A DNA stretch of 64,000 nt, taken from Euleptes europaea (Eukaryota; Chordata; Lepidosauria; Squamata; Sphaerodactylidae). Both the position numbers and the translations under genes were made by a program. The stretch is taken from assembly GCF_029931775.1 (NCBI RefSeq), contig NC_079324.1, positions 64,115,268 to 64,179,267 of the forward strand, given 5' to 3'. The notes under the pieces are model-generated. The model saw nothing but the letters and a program-made list of their open reading frames with translations. It was not told the origin of the DNA and ran no database searches. Below are positions 56,601-64,000 of the stretch, one piece after another; position 1 is the first letter of the stretch, and each line of letters begins with the position of its first letter.

Positions 56601-58198
56601 CGTTAAAAGGAGGTTAAAGCTGTAACCCAATGCACACTTACACAGAAGTAAGCCCTAATGAGACGATCTGTGTTGGGGGGGAGTAAACATGCATATGGTC
56701 AGGCTGCCCCTCATCCCCCACCCCACCCCCACTGCTCTGTGTTGATGGCTTTAGATGAGTATGGAAAGTAGGATGGCTTTGGGAAATGCAGAGAATGAGG
56801 AAGAGCCATTTGTCTTCTGTGAATCATTTCTGTTCCAGAGGCTTGAGGGCACATCCTGTGTTGTGCTGAGGGCACACTGGTTTTTTGTACTAACTGTTTG
56901 AAGTGTGAGGAACCTACACACACACACCCTATTTGGGGAAGAACAGTTAGCTGTGGCTATGAAGCACAAGTCCTGTGCGTGGCTGGGATCGAAGTGGCCG
57001 ACCACTGCACATCTCTGCCAAGGATTCAATGCACCCACAAAGCCAGAAAGTGCATGATGATGTGCAGAATGTGGCCAGACCAAAAAGCAACACGGTTGCA
57101 TCCTGAAGCCAGACAAAGTACCCCGGGAGTTCTTCCACTGAAGATGCCTTTTCCCCCTGTCCCGTGTGGGCTGGAGCCTTACACAAGAAGAATGTTTCGA
57201 GATGCTAGAGGGACGGTTATGATGGTCAATTCTGTGATGTGGGACATTATTATGGGAGCACAATGAATTAATCGTCTGACCCATAATTACAACCTTCAAG
57301 TAAGAGGGAGTGTTAACTCTTGTCTGCCCTATTTGGTAACAAGATGAACATTTGGGGACAGGAGGCTCCCTGGGACAGCTGTGGTCCTTCCCTGACCTCT
57401 CCACTGGGCAGAGGCAGCTTTGCCTTTTCACTCTGTGCAGAGGGGCTTTTTGCTCACTTGCTAAAAGAAGGAAGATTCTCGCTGGCACTTGCTGGGGGGG
57501 GGGGGGCTCCCTCGGATTCGGCCGATAATATCTGGGCTGCTTCCAGCCACTCTGCCAATCTTTCAGGTGCCCCCAGACTCCGGCGTGTGTCGCCAGGGCG
57601 AATTCTCTGGCTTTCCTGCAGCGCACGTCGGACCACTTCTTCCTTTGGCATCTTAAAGACTAACGATTTGGGGGTGTTTAAAAAAACAAATACTAGCGGA
57701 ACCTTTCTAGCTTCAGGTTTCTCCTCCACAAAGGCTTCTGCTAGAAGAAGCCCTGGTTCGTCTGCGTCTGCGAGGAGCCGCAGACACCCGGCCGCCGACT
57801 ACCATGGACAGCTCTCGAGGACAAGGGAGGAAGAGCCCTCCGGCCGGCAAGTTGCGCCAAACTTTCCAAACTTTTCAAAAACTCGAGCGTCAACAGGTTT
57901 GGGGGGGGCGGCGGCTTCCAGACGCCTGGAGCTGAACCTCGAACAGCGAAAAGCCACGACGTGCGCAAGAAGAGACGAGGGGGCTGCGACTGCCTTTCCG
58001 GTTTCTATTTGGCATTGACCCCCCACCCCGGGGACCCACGTTCATCAATCCGGACTTCTTATTCTGGTTGCGGTGGTGAAATTGCAAAATAAAAAGAAAC
58101 CCAAGAAAGTGTTGCTAACCAACAGCATGTTGAATCTCCGACAGGAAAAACAAGATCTGCAGAGATAACCGTGGGAATCTCTCGCTAGTTGCTGTGGA

Positions 58199-58229
<31 letters not shown>

Positions 58230-58413
58230 GGAATAGCCAACAACGCCCCCGGGGTTCCTTACCGCCTCCGTTCTGGTAGCAGATGTAGGGGAACCTCCAG
58301 ACGTTGCCCAGGTCCACGGCGAACCCCACCACCGACAGAAGGAAATCCATCTTCCTCCTCCACCTGTCCCGGGCGGGGGTCTGAGCGGCCAGGGGCGCAG
58401 CTGGAGCCGCCAT
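41484..58413 (-). CDS. SLC6A4-like: SLC6 monoamine transporter, serotonin-transporter-like paralogue (12 coding exons recovered)
   Basis: Na+/Cl--coupled plasma-membrane transporter of the SLC6 monoamine branch. Twelve exons, 542 codons, join in frame with GT/AG sites and cover TM1-TM12. Ion-site and substrate residues are present: VDLGNVWRF with the amine-binding Asp in TM1, FFSLGPGFG in TM6, INCLTSF in TM7 and GLDST in TM8. EL2 has the Cys pair ([11 protein letters not shown]) and two N-glycosylation sites. Sequence is closest to SERT ([38 protein letters not shown]). By eye, TM10 and TM12 share only about 60-65% identity with mammalian SERT, too low for a reptile orthologue of SLC6A4, so a second SERT (like teleost slc6a4b) is likely. 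The N-terminus is short: 22 residues before DFLLSV from the first in-frame ATG. The C-terminal exon was not identified. Substrate preference is inferred, not shown. Confidence 0.9.
42127..42424 (-). repeat. tRNA-derived SINE with (CTT)n tail
   Basis: AAGAAGAAGAGTTGGTTTTT at left, CTGCACCATGCTGGCTCTC at right. In SLC6 intron 11. Confidence 0.82.
42680..42780 (-). CDS. SLC6 exon 11: IL5 and TM11
   Basis: A 101-bp exon. [20 protein letters not shown], then [11 protein letters not shown]; donor TCA|GTGAGT. Phase 1 in, 0 out. Confidence 0.9.
42928..43050 (+). repeat. Partial hAT-type MITE
   Basis: TAGGGTTGCCAGCCTCTAGG and CTGATCTCCAG; right end missing. It lies about 100 bp from SLC6 exon 10. 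Confidence 0.6.
43152..43251 (-). CDS. SLC6 exon 10: TM10
   Basis: A 100-bp exon. [15 protein letters not shown], then [11 protein letters not shown]; the conserved extracellular-gate Glu pair EE is present. Acceptor TTGTTCTAG. Confidence 0.92.
43636..43879 (-). repeat. tRNA-derived SINE with (CTT)n tail
   Basis: AGAAGAAGAGTTTTTATGTC at left, CCCGACACCACGCTGGCTCT at right. In SLC6 intron 9. Confidence 0.8.
44211..44500 (-). repeat. tRNA-derived SINE with (CTT)n tail
   Basis: ATGATGATGAAGAGTTGG at left; the head end CACCACGCTGGC appears twice (a short tandem duplication). In SLC6 intron 9. Confidence 0.8.
44643..44774 (-). CDS. SLC6 exon 9: TM8 end, IL4, TM9
   Basis: A 132-bp exon, phase 0/0. 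[28 protein letters not shown], then [11 protein letters not shown]. Its acceptor lies next to a T-run. Confidence 0.92.
44806..45480 (+). mobile_element. L2 LINE 3' part filling SLC6 intron 8
   Basis: Coding remnant ([20 protein letters not shown], then [12 protein letters not shown]) and an A/T tail ending TGTAAAATAAATAAAC. It contains a PLE tail insert at 45204-45319. It occupies nearly the whole intron. Confidence 0.78.
45204..45319 (+). mobile_element. 116-bp PLE 3'-tail insertion in L2
   Basis: CGAAAGCTCATACCCTACCA, then GTGCTACTGGACTCTTG and CAGACTAACACGGCTACCC. Exact 12-bp duplication TGCTTTATTTAG at 45192-45203 and 45320-45331. Confidence 0.82.
45515..45627 (-). CDS. SLC6 exon 8: EL4 and TM8
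   Basis: A 113-bp exon, phase 1 in, 0 out. [16 protein letters not shown], then [11 protein letters not shown], which carries the Na2-site Asp-Ser. Confidence 0.92.
45866..46035 (+). repeat. MIR-like SINE fragment
   Basis: GCAGCTAGAGGGTCAGACTC, CACCTGCCTCACAGGGCTG. Diverged; in SLC6 intron 7. Confidence 0.5.
46425..46690 (+). repeat. CR1-related 3' end repeat
   Basis: GGATACTAGTCATGATGCAT, TTGATGGACCTTGGTCTGAC, ending CTTTCTTATGTTCTTA. In SLC6 intron 7. Confidence 0.75.
46856..46983 (-). CDS. SLC6 exon 7: TM7
   Basis: A 128-bp exon, phase 2 in, 1 out. [18 protein letters not shown], then [19 protein letters not shown]. The Na1/Cl- Asn and Ser are present. A SINE tail remnant (AGAAGAAGAAGAGTCGGT) ends only ~15 bp beyond its donor. 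Confidence 0.92.
47167..47376 (+). repeat. hAT-type MITE, diverged
   Basis: TATGTTGCCAAGTCCAGG at left, GGAGGCTGGCAGCCGTAG at right. In SLC6 intron 6, after an (AC)n tract at about 47097-47117. Confidence 0.65.
47671..47921 (-). repeat. hAT-type MITE, diverged, with (TTTG)n insertion
   Basis: GCTCGCCAACCGCCAGGTG at left, GGGGCTGGCAACCCCA at right. In SLC6 intron 6. Confidence 0.6.
47949..48052 (-). CDS. SLC6 exon 6: TM6
   Basis: A 104-bp exon, phase 0 in, 2 out. [20 protein letters not shown], then [12 protein letters not shown]. It contains the unwound TM6 substrate/ion segment. Confidence 0.92.
48598..49150 (-). mobile_element. RTE/BovB-like LINE 3' part
   Basis: Minus-strand coding remnant [18 protein letters not shown], then [18 protein letters not shown], ending at the GAAGCGACTTGACAAC-type terminus. 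In SLC6 intron 5. Confidence 0.8.
49172..49545 (+). repeat. CR1 LINE 3' end fragment
   Basis: GACATTAGGAAGAATTTTCT, GGGTTGGACTAGATAACC, ending CTCTATGATCCTATGATTCT. In SLC6 intron 5. Confidence 0.88.
49572..49668 (-). repeat. PLE 3'-tail fragment, diverged
   Basis: The + strand starts GGCAGCCGTGTTGGTCTGTG and ends CATTCCCTGAAG, the inverse of the tail-type repeats. Confidence 0.5.
50456..50656 (+). repeat. hAT-type MITE, diverged
   Basis: GGTTACCAGCTCTGGGTTGG at left, GGAGGTTGGCACCCCTAG at right. In SLC6 intron 5. Confidence 0.7.
51232..51366 (-). CDS. SLC6 exon 5: TM5 and EL3
   Basis: A 135-bp exon, phase 0/0. [17 protein letters not shown], then [17 protein letters not shown]. Confidence 0.92.
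51421..51650 (+). repeat. tRNA-derived MIR-like SINE
   Basis: GTGTGGTGTAGTGGTTAAAG, B box GGTTCGAATCCC, ending GTATAAATTAAGTAAATT. In SLC6 intron 4. Confidence 0.82.
52566..52704 (-). CDS. SLC6 exon 4: EL2 end and TM4
   Basis: A 139-bp exon, phase 2 in, 0 out. [20 protein letters not shown], then [15 protein letters not shown]. Confidence 0.92.
53000..53125 (+). repeat. MIR-like SINE fragment
   Basis: CTTGGGCCAATCACACTCTC and CTACCTTATAGGATTGTTCT. In SLC6 intron 3. Confidence 0.6.
53552..53760 (-). mobile_element. hAT-type MITE
   Basis: A 209-bp copy, inverse orientation. Flanking 8-mers AAGATCTC and AAGAGCTC differ at one base. Confidence 0.82.
53809..54340 (+). repeat. hAT-type MITE split by a SINE
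   Basis: Left part 53809-53845 (TAGGATTACCATCTCCAGG), right part 54156-54340, with a SINE between. The right terminal repeat is missing. Confidence 0.7.
53846..54155 (-). repeat. tRNA-derived SINE with (CTT)n tail, inside a MITE
   Basis: GGTTAGTTTTTATGTGCCGA at left, CTACACCACGCTGGCTCAC at right. Confidence 0.8.
54407..54626 (-). CDS. SLC6 exon 3: TM3 and EL2
   Basis: A 220-bp exon, phase 0 in, 2 out... the split Met codon is completed by exon 4. [36 protein letters not shown] and SPAEEFY are visible. TM3 reads YVSFYY at the substrate pocket. Confidence 0.92.
54627..55720. other. SLC6 intron 2, no further feature
   Basis: No recognised repeat or exon in this 1.1-kb intron. Confidence 0.35.
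55721..55855 (-). CDS. SLC6 exon 2: TM2
   Basis: A 135-bp exon, entering and leaving in phase 1. [40 protein letters not shown]; donor AAAG|GTAAAG. Confidence 0.92.
55856..58262. other. SLC6 intron 1
   Basis: Holds two long but unsupported ORFs (see rejected items), a tRNA-SINE remnant near 56556-56610 (GCAGGTTCAATCCCC) and a (GT)n tract at about 58199-58218. The 57.5-58.1 kb part is GC-rich. Confidence 0.4.
58263..58413 (-). CDS. SLC6 exon 1: N-terminus and TM1
   Basis: 151 bp from the first in-frame ATG (58411-58413) to the donor GGCG|GTAAGG. After a 22-residue Ala/Pro/Arg-rich leader, [19 protein letters not shown], then PYICYQNGG. The ATG has a weak context (C at -3, G at +4). The frame stays open upstream without another ATG, so a spliced upstream leader exon is possible. 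Confidence 0.85.
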
Positions 58414-59225
58414 CAGCCTCCCCAGCGAGTCCCTGCAGGATCTCAGCGGGAGGAGCTGGGGGAGAGGAGGTAGACCCCAGAGGGGGAGGGCCTGCCGGGA
58501 GGAGGCGGGAGGGAAGCAGGGAGCCGGGCCTCGACCGGTGCCCCCCACCCCCAAGCAGCCACTGGGAAGACGGGCCTTTGGATCCCAGGGGAGGGGAAGG
58601 CGCCTGGCCACACCACAGCTTGGTCGGTGAGCCTGCAGAGCTTTCCTCTCCGCCACAAAACTTATAGAGCTGTTGTGAGGCCGGCCAGGACTCCAGAGAC
58701 CACAACGGCCTGCCCAGGGGATTGCTCTTCAGGCACAGGGGCGCAAAGCTCAGGAGGCAGCCAGATGTGCTTGGTGGCAGCTTGACAGGAGTGGGAGACC
58801 CCAGTCCACCAGCCAGAGGAGGCAGCCTGTTCTGTCTGGGCTGTTCCATGGGGCAGCAGCTGGGGTGTTGTGCGCCAGGTTTGCAGACCAGTCCCATTTA
58901 GTAACAGAAGTTACCTGCCAGTTTGGATAGGGGTGGGAAGATTCTCACTCAGCGCCTGGGGACAGGGATGTCTTATGTGCTGTAGGCAAGAAAGAGGGCA
59001 TGTGTGAAGCAAGATAGAATGTGTGAAGAAGCCAGTGGGGGGCTGCAGAGTGGCTGCATGTGGTGTGGTGTGATTGTTGGGGGGCTTAGGGCATTTTGGG
59101 GCCAGAAGTCCCAAGGGTTGGAGCATCTTCTGCATGCAGGAAGGCTTGAAAGCCTTTGGGTTTTTTTTAGTTTGGAATAAGGGATGGGGGCAAACATAGA
59201 GGTTTAGAAAATTATTCACAGAGTG
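58414..59225. other. Upstream flank of the SLC6 gene
   Basis: Moderately GC-rich, likely 5' UTR and promoter-proximal DNA. No defined promoter element seen. Confidence 0.3.
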
Positions 59226-59417
59226 GAAGAAGAAGAAGAGGAGGAGGAAGAAGAGGAGGAGGAAGAAGAAGACTTGGTTTTTATATGCCGACTTTCTCTA
59301 CCCCTTAAGGAAGAATCAAACCGACTTACAATCACCTTCCCTTCCCCTCTCCACAACAGACACCTTGTGAGGGAAGTGGGGCTGAGAGACCAGTGACTAG
59401 CCCAAGGTCACCCAACT
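59226..59417 (-). repeat. tRNA-derived SINE with long (GAA/GGA)n tail, truncated
   Basis: Begins with about 45 bp of GAAGAAGAGGAGGA-type repeats, then GACTTGGTTTTTATATGCCG. It stops at the tRNA-proximal third. Confidence 0.75.
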
Positions 59418-61021
59418 TTGTGGGGATCTCCTGACTGGAAACAGGATGCCAGGCTATTTGGACTTTTGTTACATCCTGCAGGATTCTTCTGATGTCCTTC
59501 TTGCATTTCCCTCACCTGGCTTAGATTTCAGGAAGAAGGATTCCTGGGACCCCTATTTGCAGACCAGAGTTCAAACCTCACTGTGCCCCGGCCAACCCCT
59601 CTGAGATGTGGCACGAGGACTCCTCGGTTTGCTTCCTGGCTGTGCCATCCTGATAGTCCAAGCTGCAATACCTGAATTTGGATGCTGTGGCAACTCCAAA
59701 TCTTGGGAAGAAAGTCTACCTCCCCCAAAACATACACACATATCCCCCCCTCTCACACACACTTTATGGATCCACATCATCTCAGGATGTCCTGAAACCC
59801 TGCACCAAGCCTGGACAAAATAAAACCAACATCCAGGGGTTCCTTGAAGACGACCAACTTTCTCTTCTTCAGCCTCTTTGCTCCCCTACTGTGCTCCTTC
59901 AGGTTGATGTTCAGAGCTCTTGTCCTCCTCAGCAGACCCGTCTCCCAGGGCTGTCAGTCAAAGGAGCAGTGGAGGGCAGACGTTGGAGGAGATGCACCAC
60001 AGGCTAGAATCCCTGATCCTGTGAGCACCGGATCCCTCACGCACGACGGGCAGGTCTGCTCTGCTTGGCCAGGCTCCACTGCCAGCCTTCTGCCTTCAAG
60101 CATCCTTCTGTTGGGTCAGGGGAGGGTGAGCTCTGAGACCTGGAAACCACAAGGAAGGGCATGGGAACGAACTAAGGAATGCAAAACAGGGGTAGGGGAG
60201 AGAGGGGCTTTGACATCCCAAACACTTTCCACACATTTGTCTCCCGAACAGACCCCAAGCTGTGTGCAGTGCATGACAGAACCCCTAACTCAAGCTGAAC
60301 AAACCCCGAAACTGGTCAGCAGAACATCTACCTCCCATTCATCCTTGAAGCTCGGCTTCCTAACAGTCAGGAGGGCAGGGTGCGTTCCTCACAGGCCCAG
60401 GGGGGCCAGAACAGAAAAGGCCCTGGGACCAGGCTGTGACAAGGTTTGTTTGAAAGAAGCAGAACTGCTGGGACAGCAGGGGGCTCGTCCTGAGTGAGAC
60501 GGTCCTTTGGGTCGGTGTGTCCAGTCCAGAAGAGCTGGAAATGTCACGCGTGGCCCCTTGAACCAAACTATGAAACAAACAGGCGCAGCCAAATGCTCCT
60601 GGGCCTTGAGCAACAGCTGCAGTAAGCAGCAGGTGAAGCTTTTCCCAGTGTAAATGTCAGTTCATTCACTTGTAGGCACAGATCGAGGTGCTGCCAATGA
60701 CACAAAGATTGGCAACCCCACTACAGTTGTGGTGCTTGGCTAAGCATAACCTCTCAAACTACGCCAGTGCCCTTCTTTCCTCAGAAAAGATGCCAAAAGT
60801 GCCATTTCACCCTGGACCCTAACCTTGCCCAGCACACAAAGCTGCTTTTTGCAGCTGGCAGCCCAGTTCAAAGGGAACACTGTGCCAGTGCAAAACCTCA
60901 TGGGGAAATGCCAAGGCCTCAGCCACAGTCCTGCTTCAACCAGGCCTGAGAGAACAGGAGGAGAAACAGGGTATGGGGAGGGAGTAGCGCTATTGGGTGA
61001 CAGGTTGGCCACCTGGGGAGC
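59418..61021. other. No gene recognised
   Basis: No repeat or exon identified. Confidence 0.3.
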
Positions 61022-61327
61022 AGAAGAAGAAGAGTTGGTTTTTATATGCCGACTTTTTCTGCCACTTAAAGGAAACTCAAACCGGCTTACAATCACCTTC
61101 CCTTCCCCTCCCCACAACAGACACCCTGTGAGGTAGGCGGGGCTGAGAGAGCTGTGATTGGCCCAAGGTCACCTAGCTGGCTTCATGTGTAGAAGTGGGG
61201 AAGCAAATCCAGTTCACCAGATGAGCCTCCGCGGCTCATGTGGAGGAGTGAGGAATCAAACCCGGTTCTCCAAATCAGAGTCCATCACTCCAAACCACCG
61301 CTCTTAACCACTACACCACGCTGGCTC
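61022..61327 (-). repeat. tRNA-derived SINE with (CTT)n tail
   Basis: AGAAGAAGAAGAGTTGGTTT at left, CTACACCACGCTGGCTCCC at right; nearly full length. Confidence 0.85.
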
Positions 61328-62307
61328 CCAGGAAGGGACCACAGGCCCAGGAAGGGAGCGTGGCCCCATTGTCATTCCTGCTCCTAAGTCTAGAAGTTGC
61401 TCTGTGCCGCCAGCCCTGAACGGCAGAGTGATGGGAAGCGACAGGCCTTTGCTGATCCAATGTTCATTGGCCTGTAGGAGTGCAGGAAGATTGGCAGGAG
61501 TGGAGATTTCAGAAGACCCCCAAGCCTGAGCTGGCAAAGGGCAAGGAAGCCGCGCTTCCTTGCTCCTGCAGGGCTTCTCCTGTCCCTGGTGTGTTACCGA
61601 GGCCCAGAATGATGGGAGGCCCTGATCCCTTTGGTGGGAGGGTTGGGCTTAGGAAACACTCAGAGAGCCCGAGCGATGAGCTGCGAATCCCAAAGTTTTC
61701 TGTACAAAGCATGAGGCGCACAGCTCCTCTCAGCCCATTTGAGGCTCTGAGGGATAATAGGACTCGCCTACTTCACAGAGGAGTTGTAAGGGAAACTGAG
61801 GAAATGTGTGCTGTGAGCATGCAGAGACAGTTGTAAGTATTAATAATTCACCAGCGTTAGACTCTGCTCATATGGTCACATGATTGCAAATTACGAGCAG
61901 AACCCTCAAGTACCTGGAAAAGTGCTTGCTTTTTGCTGGGATTCCTAAATAGGATTACAAATACTTTGTGCCATTTTACTCTTACACTGCCTCTTGGAAA
62001 TTGCGAGAATTGCATGGAGGGAGGCACTACGTCGCCCAGGAAACTGCACAACTTTCTGTTTATATCTGGGAACATTTTCAGTTGTTGGTGGATGTTGTTC
62101 AGGTTCTTTATAAAAACTAAAACAGCTTTCCCCACCACCAAGCCCATTTGCTTTTTTTACAGCCACACTTCTAAACCAGGGTTCCCTGCCCCTGACTTTT
62201 TTTTGGGGGGGGGGGGGTACGTGAGCTTATCAACCACCAGGGTAGTTCTGAACACACGCCAGGTGGCTACCAGAGGGCAGTCTAGTGCAATGATGACCAG
62301 ACATTCA
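61328..62307. other. No gene recognised; G-run near 62205-62218
   Basis: No repeat family or exon identified. Confidence 0.3.
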
Positions 62308-62545
62308 TTTATTTAATGATTTAATTCATTTATACCCTGCCTTTCTCCCCCATGAGAACCCAAACCAGTTTACATCATTCTCCTCTCCTCCATTTTATCC
62401 TCACAACAAACTGGCGAGGTTGGCTGGCCCAAGAGTGACTGGTCCAAGATCACCCAGCAAGCTTCCATGGTACAAGTGGGGATTCGAACCCAGGTCTTCC
62501 AGATACTAGTCCTACACTGTTAACCACTATGCCTCACTCACTCTC
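62308..62545 (-). repeat. tRNA-derived MIR-like SINE
   Basis: TTAATTCATTTATACCCTGC at left; GGGATTCGAACCCAGGTC (B box) and GTTAACCACTATGCCTCA at right. Confidence 0.78.
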
Positions 62546-63172
62546 TTGATTACGCAGAAGCACAAGCAATACACACTGGAAACCCGTCTCATTTTCCGTT
62601 TCAGGCTTTGCAATCTGGCTAGAGTGGATCTATTTGCAGAGGGGGGAAGCTGGCATCACAAAGGGTGATTTTGATAAGGTTTTTGCGAAGATCCTTGTGT
62701 TGCTGAAGCATTGTGATCCTTGCCTGTGATCAGTATTGCAACATATGGACAGGATCTTGTCAATTACTAATGACATTTCTGGATGCCAGAAAGTTTGTTT
62801 CCTCCCTCCGCCTAGCCGGGATTGTCTCATTCCTGGGGGCACCGTGATAAGGGAATGATTGACGCCTCCTCCGTGGCTGGTTTCCCAGCCTTTCCCAGCC
62901 AGCTAACAGGCTGAAATTCACCAGGGAAAACTTCTCACACCGCTGCTTCTTCAAGCTGGGGTCAGCTGCAACTGCTGAATTTTTGCCAGTCCCCAGTTGA
63001 CAAAAGCCTGTTCCTTGGGCCCTTAGGAAATGCCCACCTGTGCCTTCTGGACTGCAGTGCTTCACGGCATGTACTGGGGCTTCATTTGGGTCAAGGCCCA
63101 GAATCCGTTGGTCTGGAGGCATCATGTGAAGCAGCCCTTGTTGGAGCTCAGTGTGTGAACAGGAGACCTTGT

Positions 63173-63173
<1 letters not shown>

Positions 63174-63218
<45 letters not shown>
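63174..63218. repeat. (AC)n microsatellite
   Basis: About 22 uninterrupted AC units. The following region to 64000 holds no recognised gene. Confidence 0.95.
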
Positions 63219-63220
<2 letters not shown>

Positions 63221-64000
63221 CGGCTGTCTGGGTGGAAAACTGAGATAGAAATGCAACCAATAAATAAGCAGTTCCAGAGGCCAGGCCTGGAACATGGGTA
63301 GCAACAATAAAGAAAGCATTGCTTCGGGCCACATCCATATTTCTCTACACCAACCAGTCACTTTAACACGTGATGTAAAAACTTCATAAGGCAAAACGAA
63401 ATTTGGTACAAGTCCAGTCGAGCAACCCTCATTTCAAGTCATTCAAAAGCCCCACAGCGCCCTCTGGTGCCACCTGGTTGCCTCTGCAATGATTTCCCTA
63501 GTCATTGGCAAAGTGGCTAGGGTTGCCCGCTGGCACACGACGTGGCAAGTGTGGAGCAGGCACAAGGGCTCTTCTGCCAGCGAGCGGGCTGGGGTGCTGG
63601 CCAGGCTGCAGAAATCCCATGGACCTTGCTCCTCTCTGGCTTGATTGACCTGCTGCGTGCTCCCTCTCCCCAGCACTCTGGTGATGCTTCTATCAGAGGA
63701 CTGGACAAAACAGAGGGAGTGGGGGGAAGACCCAACCTAAAGACAAAGCTGGGTACCCAGAGGTTTATAGTGATCACAAAGCGCTCATGCAGATATTAAA
63801 AACAAGCCAAAACTAATCAACAGATACAACAATTTTGTAACAGCCCAGGTATGTATTTAAGGATGTCTTCCAAATGAACTATGTGCCTAGGTCAGATTGT
63901 AATTAAAATATGTTTAAAATCGTAAAGGCACCCAAACGTGGAATGAAGTCTGAATATTTGTTTCTGGACTGGGCTGATGTTACGTACAAGGAGTGCATAA

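Noticed and set aside
56751-57626. 291-codon open frame on the minus strand in SLC6 intron 1
   Set aside because: No recognisable domain, no plausible start; looks like chance in stop-poor sequence.
57320-58018. 232-codon open frame on the plus strand opposite SLC6 intron 1
   Set aside because: Ser/Arg/Ala-rich low-complexity reading of GC-rich DNA; no domain, no splice logic, overlapped by equally open frames on the other strand.

Overview
The window looks like a squamate reptile chromosome, probably a lizard and possibly a gecko. The reasons are a vomeronasal type-2 receptor, CR1, L2, RTE/BovB-like and L1 LINEs side by side, a 5S-rRNA-headed SINE with an RTE-type tail (the 5S-Sauria pattern), the tRNA SINE with a GGCTCAGTGGT box, many ~205-bp hAT-type MITEs, and several Penelope-like element (PLE) insertions. 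The species call is an inference. Genes are intron-rich, so exons were placed by reading frame, splice sites and phase.

Layout. 1-4.3 kb: the last four coding exons of a V2R receptor (+), open throughout. 5.3-15.6 kb: minus-strand immune-receptor-type exons, namely two Ig V-like exons lacking the canonical disulphide and one NxxR transmembrane exon, separated by MITEs and two ~0.9-kb palindromes. 12.3-19.3 kb: nested LINEs (L2, L1 3' end, an I/Vingi-like LINE inside an RTE copy). 19.3-28 kb: mostly unrecognised sequence with repeats. 28.0-30.7 kb: a complete two-exon minus-strand gene for a 70-residue single-pass membrane protein with a GC-rich first exon. 31.0-38.4 kb: a CR1 LINE split by a 4.8-kb PLE made of four blocks in alternating orientation. 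41.5-58.4 kb: a minus-strand SLC6 transporter, 12 coding exons recovered, most like the serotonin transporter but clearly a diverged paralogue. 58.5-64 kb: no recognised gene, several SINEs and microsatellites.

The genes do not form one pathway: a pheromone receptor, an Ig receptor locus, a small membrane protein and a monoamine transporter are neighbours. What ties the region together is its mobile DNA. PLEs occur as a large mosaic insert, as two palindromic inserts that each landed near an end of a MITE, and as short tail-only inserts of 46-116 bp. Several carry hammerhead-ribozyme-like cores (CTGAAGA...GAAA). Target-site duplications are readable for most nested insertions, so their relative order can be worked out.
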